NCBI RefSeq assembly: GCF_002741015.1
Contig: NZ_CP016616.1
Coordinates: 975,501-1,039,500 of the forward strand
Source: Microvirga ossetica
Lineage (GTDB): Bacteria > Pseudomonadota > Alphaproteobacteria > Rhizobiales > Beijerinckiaceae
Reading direction: 5' to 3'
Length of the DNA: 64,000 bases
In this document: positions 59,033 through 64,000 of the stretch, piece by piece
Position numbering within the stretch: position 1 is the first letter of the stretch
Layout of the letters: each line of letters opens with the position of its first letter
The notes under the pieces: model-generated
Told to the model about the DNA's origin: nothing
Seen by the model: only the letters and a program-made list of their open reading frames with translations
The model's database searches: none
Translations under genes and position numbers: made by a program

Positions 59033-59956
59033 TCACGTGCCGATCGTGGTGCAGTTCCGTCCCGCGCTCTTGGCTGCGTAGAGGGCCCGGTCCGCCCGGC
59101 GCAGGATAGAGGCGCGGTCGTCTCCCGTCACGGCCTCGCTGATGCCGGCGCTGAAGGTACAGGGCAGATCGATCGCACCGGCAGCAAAATGCGCCGGGGT
59201 GAAGCCCTTCCTGATCCGCTCGACGATCCCGAACGCTGCGTCGGAGCCCGCGGCGGGGAGCAGCAGCACGAACTCTTCGCCGCCCATCCGTCCGAGAATG
59301 TCCTGCTCCTGCACCAATCCCCGGCAGATGGCAGCGAAATGTCCGAGCACGGCGTCGCCCGCCTCGTGTCCATGCCGGTCGTTGATGGCCTTGAAACGGT
59401 CGATGTCGATGATCGCGACGCACAGGCAGGCACCGGTCGCCTCGCTTGCCGCAAGCGCTTCGTCGAGGAGCTCCAGGATATGGCGCCGGTTCGGCAAGCC
59501 GGTGAGAGGATCTGTCCTGGCGGCGAGAAGCGCAGCCTCATGCGCCATGCGCAGGAGCTTTTCGTTGTGCTTCAGGGCGGTGATGTCCGCTCCCACCGTC
59601 AGCACCCAGCCATTCGGCAGGACGGTGTGCTCGATCCAGAACCAGCGGCCGTCGAGAAAGTCGGTCTCGAACGACTTGCGCGCCACGCTCCGCCGCCGCG
59701 GCAGGGTCCGGGCGATCAGGGCCTCCACGTCGTCGTCGAGCCGGACGCCGACGCCCTGCCGTGCCCCGTAGCGAAGGATCTCGCTGAAGGTGAACGGCCC
59801 CTCGAAATCGCCCAGGAATATCTCCTGGTAGGTCTTGTTCGCGTAGCGCAGGTTGTCGCCGGCATCGTAGATGGACACCGCCTGCCCGCTCTTGTTCAAA
59901 GCTTCCACCAGGGACCGCAATGTCTCGTCGTCGAGATGTGAAACGAACTTGGCCAT
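59033..59956 (-). CDS. PAS-domain diguanylate cyclase
   Basis: A 307-residue enzyme making cyclic di-GMP. The N-terminal PAS domain covers about residues 15-130 (GQAVSIYDAGDNLRYANKTYQE, GRWFWIEHTVLPNGWVLTVGADITALK), followed by the GGDEF domain (about 145-305): RTDPLTGLPNRRHILELL, VAIIDIDRFKAINDRHGHEAGD and the active-site MGGEEFVLLLPA (GGEEF, a functional variant). No RxxD inhibitory site was seen. ATG at 59956 was chosen; the longer frame adds a non-family N-terminus. Confidence 0.9.
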   Translation of the reverse strand: MAKFVSHLDDETLRSLVEALNKSGQAVSIYDAGDNLRYANKTYQEIFLGDFEGPFTFSEILRYGARQGVGVRLDDDVEALIARTLPRRRSVARKSFETDFLDGRWFWIEHTVLPNGWVLTVGADITALKHNEKLLRMAHEAALLAARTDPLTGLPNRRHILELLDEALAASEATGACLCVAIIDIDRFKAINDRHGHEAGDAVLGHFAAICRGLVQEQDILGRMGGEEFVLLLPAAGSDAAFGIVERIRKGFTPAHFAAGAIDLPCTFSAGISEAVTGDDRASILRRADRALYAAKSAGRNCTTIGT

Positions 59957-60532
59957 CGGCACCTGTACTAGCGGACGGATCGTCCTCGCCTGGAACCGGG
60001 AAGCCGGTCGTAAGGGTATTCCATCTCGCGACGCCTTCAGAATGAGGCGTATCTGGGGACAATCGTCAAGCGCGGGAACGTGGTGCAGGAAATAGGAATC
60101 GGTTCGGGCCGGCTTCGGGCTTTCCCCCCGCAATTTGAGGGTTTTCACCGATTGTCCTCCATCGGGGGCTTCGCCACGATGAGCCTGCAGCCTCCAAACA
60201 TGTCCCCTCGTGTTCCACGAAGGGCTGCCGACTGGAGCCGCCCTCGGGGCGGCTCCCCTTTTCCCATGGGCCGACGATTCAGGGTAAGTCCGCTTTCGTT
60301 TCAGGTAAAACCCCAATAGCCTCAAGCTAGGCAATAGCGGAGAGTTTCAGCAGGCGCAGTGCAGGCTGCATAGCCTCATTGCGGCGACCCTGACTGCATC
60401 GTGGAGACGGAGATCGGATTCTCGATGCTCGACAAGGACGACGATCTCATGAAGATTTGTCCCGACACGGCACGAGAGGGACGCGAACCGAACGGAGCCG
60501 TGACGACGGGCTGGGGCACTAGCGCATCGTGT
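59957..60532. other. Large gap upstream of the mechanosensitive channel gene
   Basis: No protein gene is supported. A strong terminator lies at 60234-60262 with no recognisable gene before it, so a small RNA of about 100-200 bases transcribed to the right is possible. The stretch 60265-60532 shows nothing definite and leads into the type A repeat at 60533-60634. Confidence 0.45.
60234..60262 (+). terminator. Strong rho-independent terminator without an assigned gene
   Basis: GGAGCCGCCC and GGGCGGCTCC pair perfectly over ten bases around a TCG loop and are followed by CCTTTT on the plus strand. The reverse side has no T-run. Confidence 0.7.
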
Positions 60533-60634
60533 GGAAAGCGGACCCGATTTTCCGCAGCCAACGATGTGCATGTATGGGTTAGCATCGGATCGATCCCGGA
60601 AGCGGTGTCCATTTTCAGGTCCGATGCTCTAGCG
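60533..60634. repeat. Composite REP-like repeat, type A copy 4
   Basis: GCATCGTGTGGAAAGCGG ... TTTTCCGC ... AACGATG, followed by GCATCGGATCGATCCCG ... TTTTCAGGTCCGATGC. The same two-hairpin layout as 4843-4957. It ends 16 bases before the channel start codon. Confidence 0.8.
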
Positions 60635-60650
60635 TATCGAGAGGCGTGCT

Positions 60651-62501
60651 GTGAACGAGGTGACGGAAGAGGCAGGTCTCGCCATGGACCGACTGGATCA
60701 GGTCGGCATTGCGCTGGAGGGAGGATTCAGAGCGCGGCTCCAGAACCTCGGCAACGTCGGGAACGAGTGGGACACGCTCGTTCAAGGCCTTGCCGCCGGC
60801 GGGCACTCCCTCGGCACCTTTCTCGCCGTGATCCTGGGCGCGGTCCTCGTATCGGCCGTTGCCTTTTACGGCGCCCGGTGGGTCCTGCAGGGTGTCGTCG
60901 CGCAGTCCGGCCGCTTTTCATCCCTCATCGACATCGCGACGGTTGTCCTGACCGTCCTTGTCGTCACCCTCGTTTTCCGCCTCATCGTACCGGACGGGAC
61001 CTTGCGCCAGGTCGCCCGGTTCTGGGCCATTGCAACCCTCATCGGCCTCCTCGTCCAGCGTCTTATCAGCGGCTTGCTGCTCGGCAGGCGCAAAGGCGGC
61101 GAGGCCGGATCGCAGCTCGCCTCCTTCGCGAAAATTCTCTCGCTCGGCTTCGCCTCGGCCCTGTTCGGACTGGCAGCGCTCGCAACTCTGAGAGTGTGGA
61201 ATGCAGGGTCGGGTCTGAGGGATTTGGTCGGCACCTTCCTGGTAGGCCTCCCGGCCTTTGGGCTTCTCGCCTACGCCTATTGGTCCCATCGCAGGGCGGT
61301 TGCTGCGGCTGTCGCCGGTCCGGAACCGCGGACGGCCTGGCGCGAGCGGTTCGCGGGGATCTGGCCGATTCTTGCCATCCTCGCCCTGATCGGCACCTTC
61401 GTTGCGCTTCAGGTCGCCGCCACCATGGGACGTCCGCTGCCGGGGCTAGCGATGCTCGGCTCGCTGCTGCTGGTTCTCGTCTCACCGCATATCGATAGCG
61501 TGATCAGGGCCTGGTCCGAACGACGGGCCGGGGATCTGACCTCGTCGCTGCTCGCCGCGACACTACGGCGGATGACGCGCTTCGCGTTCGCCATCTTGGT
61601 TCTTGGCCTCCTGATCTATCTCTGGGCCCTCCCCGCGCTGACCTCGCTCGGCTTCGACGTGACCCTGATCCGCGCGAAGGCCGTCGAGATCGTCATCGTC
61701 GCCCTTGTCGGCGCCCTCCTCTGGAATGGCACCGCAGCCGGCATCGAACGGGTCGAGGCCAGGGAGCGCCGCACGCCGGCTGCCACCTCCGAAGACGACG
61801 TTCATGCTCCGCGGACGCGTCTGGCGACCCTTCTGCCGCTGCTCAACGGGACCGCGAAGATAGGCATCCTCGTCCTCTCGATCCTTACGATGCTTGTCAT
61901 TCTCGATGTGAATGTGTGGCCGCTGATCACGGGCCTCAGCGTATTCGGCCTCGCCCTCGGCTTCGGCTCGCAGACCCTGGTGAAGGATATCGTGTCCGGT
62001 CTTTTCTTCCTGCTCGACGATGCGTTCCGCATGGGCGAGTACATCGAGACCTCGGGCGCCAAGGGAACGGTGGAGCGCATCTCGGTGCGGTCGGTGAGCC
62101 TGCGCCATCCCCGCGGAGCGGTGGCGACGATCCCCTATGGACAGATCGGCAAGATCCAGAACTTCAGCCGCGACTGGGTGATCGAGAAGCTGGTGTTCCG
62201 CGTCGCGTTCGACACGGATGTCGAGAAGGTCCGCAAGCTGTTCAAGCAGATCGGTCAGGAAATCGCCGCTGATCCCGAACTGAACGAGGACCTGATGGAG
62301 ACCTTCAAGAGCCAGGGCATCGCCTCGGTGGAGGACGGCACCCTGCTCGTGCGCGGCAAGTTCAAAGCGAAGGCCGGCAAGCAGTTCGGGATCCGCAAGG
62401 CCGTGCTCTCGGCGGTCCAGCGCGCCTTCCGCGAAAACGGCATTCAGGCCGTCCCGCGGCCGATCCCCGCGCCGCCCGGCGCGGGATCGGCTCCGTCATG
62501 A
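60651..62501 (+). CDS. Mechanosensitive channel (MscS family, large)
   Basis: A 616-residue membrane protein. Several N-terminal hydrophobic segments lie between residues 50 and 370; the MscS core follows (about 395-600) with pore helix VNVWPLITGLSVFGLALGFGSQTLVKDIVSGLFFLLDDAF, then the beta domain GTVERISVRSVSLRHPRGAVATIPYGQIGKIQN. GTG at 60651 has GAGAGG upstream; an ATG at 60684 is possible. It opens under membrane tension to release solutes. It lies just before a repeat and the autotransporter gene. Confidence 0.9.
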   Translation: MNEVTEEAGLAMDRLDQVGIALEGGFRARLQNLGNVGNEWDTLVQGLAAGGHSLGTFLAVILGAVLVSAVAFYGARWVLQGVVAQSGRFSSLIDIATVVLTVLVVTLVFRLIVPDGTLRQVARFWAIATLIGLLVQRLISGLLLGRRKGGEAGSQLASFAKILSLGFASALFGLAALATLRVWNAGSGLRDLVGTFLVGLPAFGLLAYAYWSHRRAVAAAVAGPEPRTAWRERFAGIWPILAILALIGTFVALQVAATMGRPLPGLAMLGSLLLVLVSPHIDSVIRAWSERRAGDLTSSLLAATLRRMTRFAFAILVLGLLIYLWALPALTSLGFDVTLIRAKAVEIVIVALVGALLWNGTAAGIERVEARERRTPAATSEDDVHAPRTRLATLLPLLNGTAKIGILVLSILTMLVILDVNVWPLITGLSVFGLALGFGSQTLVKDIVSGLFFLLDDAFRMGEYIETSGAKGTVERISVRSVSLRHPRGAVATIPYGQIGKIQNFSRDWVIEKLVFRVAFDTDVEKVRKLFKQIGQEIAADPELNEDLMETFKSQGIASVEDGTLLVRGKFKAKAGKQFGIRKAVLSAVQRAFRENGIQAVPRPIPAPPGAGSAPS

Positions 62502-62505
62502 TGCG

Positions 62506-62598
62506 AGAGCATTTTTCGGCGAAGTGGATCCGGTTCGCCGTGAAAAAATGCGGCATTTCAAAGAAGAGAGCTGATTCCACCTGCGTGGAATCAGCTCC
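62506..62598. repeat. REP-like repeat, type E copy 3
   Basis: GAGCATTTTTCGGCGAAGTG then GATCCGGTTCGCCGTGAAAA, then AGCTGATTCCACCTGCGTGG, AATCAGCTC. It forms two hairpins and starts five bases after the channel stop codon. Confidence 0.85.
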
Positions 62599-62603
62599 AG
62601 CCC

Positions 62604-64000
62604 TCACCACGTAACGCGGATACCGAGATTGCCCTCGATGGTCTGGCGGTGCGGGCCGTTGACATTGGCGGTGTAGTCGGCGACCGCGAACAGGCTGATC
62701 GTCTCCGACAGCGTCGCCACCGCTCCCGCCCCGACCTCGAGCGAGGTTGCCCCGAAAGAGGCCGGCAGGATCACGTTGCTGAACTGCGTCCGGTCGGTGG
62801 CATCGAAGCCGTGCCACAGATTGACCTTCAGATACGGCCGCCACGTGGTCGTGCCGTCCTGGAAGGTGCCCTGCAGCCGCGCACCGATCCGCCCGGTCCA
62901 GGCATCGTCGGCATCGAAGATCACCGACGAGAAGCGGTCCTGCGTCGGATCGAAAGCGACATGCTGCCAGATCAGCTGCGCCTGAGGCTCGAGCGAGATC
63001 TTGTCGGTGAGCCAGATCGGATAGCCGCCCTCCACGGAAGCCGTGGTGGCATGGCCCTCCAGATCGAGCCCGACGCCGCGGTTCGAGCGCGGCTCGCCGT
63101 CGAGCCAGGAATGCATCAGAACGCTGTCGAGATACCAGCCGCCTGGACCGACATGGGTCCAGTAAAGTCCCAAGCTCGTAGCATCCATCGGCACCGAGCC
63201 GCTGGCCAGACGGCGCTGGCCGAGCGCGAAGCCGCGCACGTCGCCATCGGCCTCCGCATGGCCGACAAAGAGACCGAAATGGTCGCGATGCCCCTCCCAG
63301 GTCTCGGCCGCTCCGACATCCATTCCGGCTTGAAAGCCGAAGAGATGGCCGTCGAACTCCGGCGCCAGCGGCCCGCCGCGGCGGAACTCGGTCTTCGAAC
63401 CGAAGGCGCGGCCCCAAGCGATGGGAAAGCCACCGTTCTTGTTAAGCAGGCTCTGCTCGCCCTGGCGCTCGTGGAAGGTGCCGAGGATCTCCAGGCCGAT
63501 GAAGCGGGCGAGCCCAGGCAGCCCGGCGTAGACCACCGCCTCCGGCCGGTAGAACGGCACCGGCGCAGGACCAGGCGGCACCGGCGACAGACCGGGGGGA
63601 ACAGGGGATGGCGGGATTGGATCTGGCGGCACCGGGCCGGGTGGGGTCGGATCGGGCGGGGTCGGGCCGGGCGGTTCCGGGGGGATCGGACCGGCGACGT
63701 TGCGCAGGAACCAGTCGTCGTCATTGCCGGGCGTGACGCCGCCGCGGAAGAGCAGGTATTCGTAGGGGCCGGCCGCGACAGGGCCGCTGAGGCCGAAGGC
63801 GGCCGGCGCTGTCGTGCCATCGTTGATCGCCTGCACCACGCGGATGCCGTCGCCCGTCGTGAGTTCGCCGGGCCCAGTGTTGTTGATGATGCGCAGACCC
63901 GAACGGCCGCTGGCGCTGCCGCCGTCGATCACAAGGCGGTCCGAGGGCGAGCCATCCGCTCCGAGATAGGTGTTGAGCGCAACGGAGCCGCCGCGGCCGA
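62604..64000 (-). CDS. Autotransporter (type V secretion) protein, 5' end outside window
   Basis: A partial gene: the C-terminal 465 codons are present and the frame runs off the window. The visible passenger part has SVALNTYLGADGSPSDRLVIDGG, SGLRIINNTGPGELTTGDGIRVV, the end pattern of pertactin-like beta-helix passengers, then a proline-rich linker (repeated PPDPTPPGP units, about 40 residues), and the outer-membrane beta-barrel domain (about 285 residues) ending IRVTW, with a terminal aromatic residue as required for assembly. It should present or release a surface passenger; the function is unknown. Confidence 0.85.
   Translation of the reverse strand, partial: GRGGSVALNTYLGADGSPSDRLVIDGGSASGRSGLRIINNTGPGELTTGDGIRVVQAINDGTTAPAAFGLSGPVAAGPYEYLLFRGGVTPGNDDDWFLRNVAGPIPPEPPGPTPPDPTPPGPVPPDPIPPSPVPPGLSPVPPGPAPVPFYRPEAVVYAGLPGLARFIGLEILGTFHERQGEQSLLNKNGGFPIAWGRAFGSKTEFRRGGPLAPEFDGHLFGFQAGMDVGAAETWEGHRDHFGLFVGHAEADGDVRGFALGQRRLASGSVPMDATSLGLYWTHVGPGGWYLDSVLMHSWLDGEPRSNRGVGLDLEGHATTASVEGGYPIWLTDKISLEPQAQLIWQHVAFDPTQDRFSSVIFDADDAWTGRIGARLQGTFQDGTTTWRPYLKVNLWHGFDATDRTQFSNVILPASFGATSLEVGAGAVATLSETISLFAVADYTANVNGPHRQTIEGNLGIRVTW

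Noticed and set aside
59033..60334. A 433-residue reading of the diguanylate cyclase
   Set aside because: The N-terminal 126 residues look noncoding; the PAS domain begins after the ATG at 59956.

Overview
The window is high-GC DNA from an alphaproteobacterium, most likely a Hyphomicrobiales (Rhizobiales) member near Microvirga or Methylobacterium. The support is indirect: an lpiA/mprF-acvB pair, a MucR/Ros regulator, HWE-type histidine kinases, DUF1491/DUF6456/DUF5330/DUF2336 proteins, probable EcfG-type promoters and many REP-like intergenic repeats. No rRNA, tRNA, CRISPR array, transposase or integrase was recognised.

Region 1 (1-9616, minus strand) is an RcGTA-like (gene transfer agent) or HK97-type head gene cluster in canonical order: small terminase, large terminase, portal, small membrane protein, prohead protease, major capsid, and a head-tail connector cut by the window edge. 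It looks dismantled. Two secreted trypsin-like proteases lie on the opposite strand between capsid and connector. A lipoprotein gene with its own terminator sits between protease and capsid. Repeats fill the remaining gaps, and the capsid gene has an in-frame TAG at codon 40.

Region 2 (9970-24340) holds an EEP-family phosphohydrolase, small stress-type membrane proteins, a GFA-family protein, an ArsR-SRPBCC operon, an HWE kinase cut short by an in-frame TAG, a TRAP solute receptor, a PerM-like permease, the mprF-acvB lipid pair, a manganese catalase and a YcgN-like protein. Region 3 (24554-40581) holds a class A PBP, DUF1214/DUF1254-like proteins, a GNAT enzyme, a DUF2336 protein, an AhpD-like protein, a serralysin-like protease, a TetR-MFS-aldo/keto reductase operon with tandem operators, cell-envelope and SufE genes, and a rhodanese/ftrA divergent pair.

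Region 4 (40734-64000) holds mucR, oligopeptidase B, a large PAS/GAF HWE kinase, an isochorismatase-family hydrolase, superoxide dismutase, two class III cyclases, an HpnK-like deacetylase, a glycosyltransferase and MurJ. These are followed by an ECF sigma locus, then a VWA-like protein, a branched-chain aminotransferase, a diguanylate cyclase, an MscS channel and a partial autotransporter.

The most coherent candidate system is at 54130-55907. A secreted DUF5602-like protein, a Tat-exported cupredoxin and an ECF sigma factor are arranged so that two near-identical promoters with identical spacing precede the first and third genes. This suggests an autoregulated extracytoplasmic redox or metal response without an adjacent anti-sigma gene. 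The other notable items are the dismantled GTA with embedded proteases, three candidate EcfG promoters (one before a 25-residue membrane protein), and repeats whose first bases supply the stop codons of host genes.
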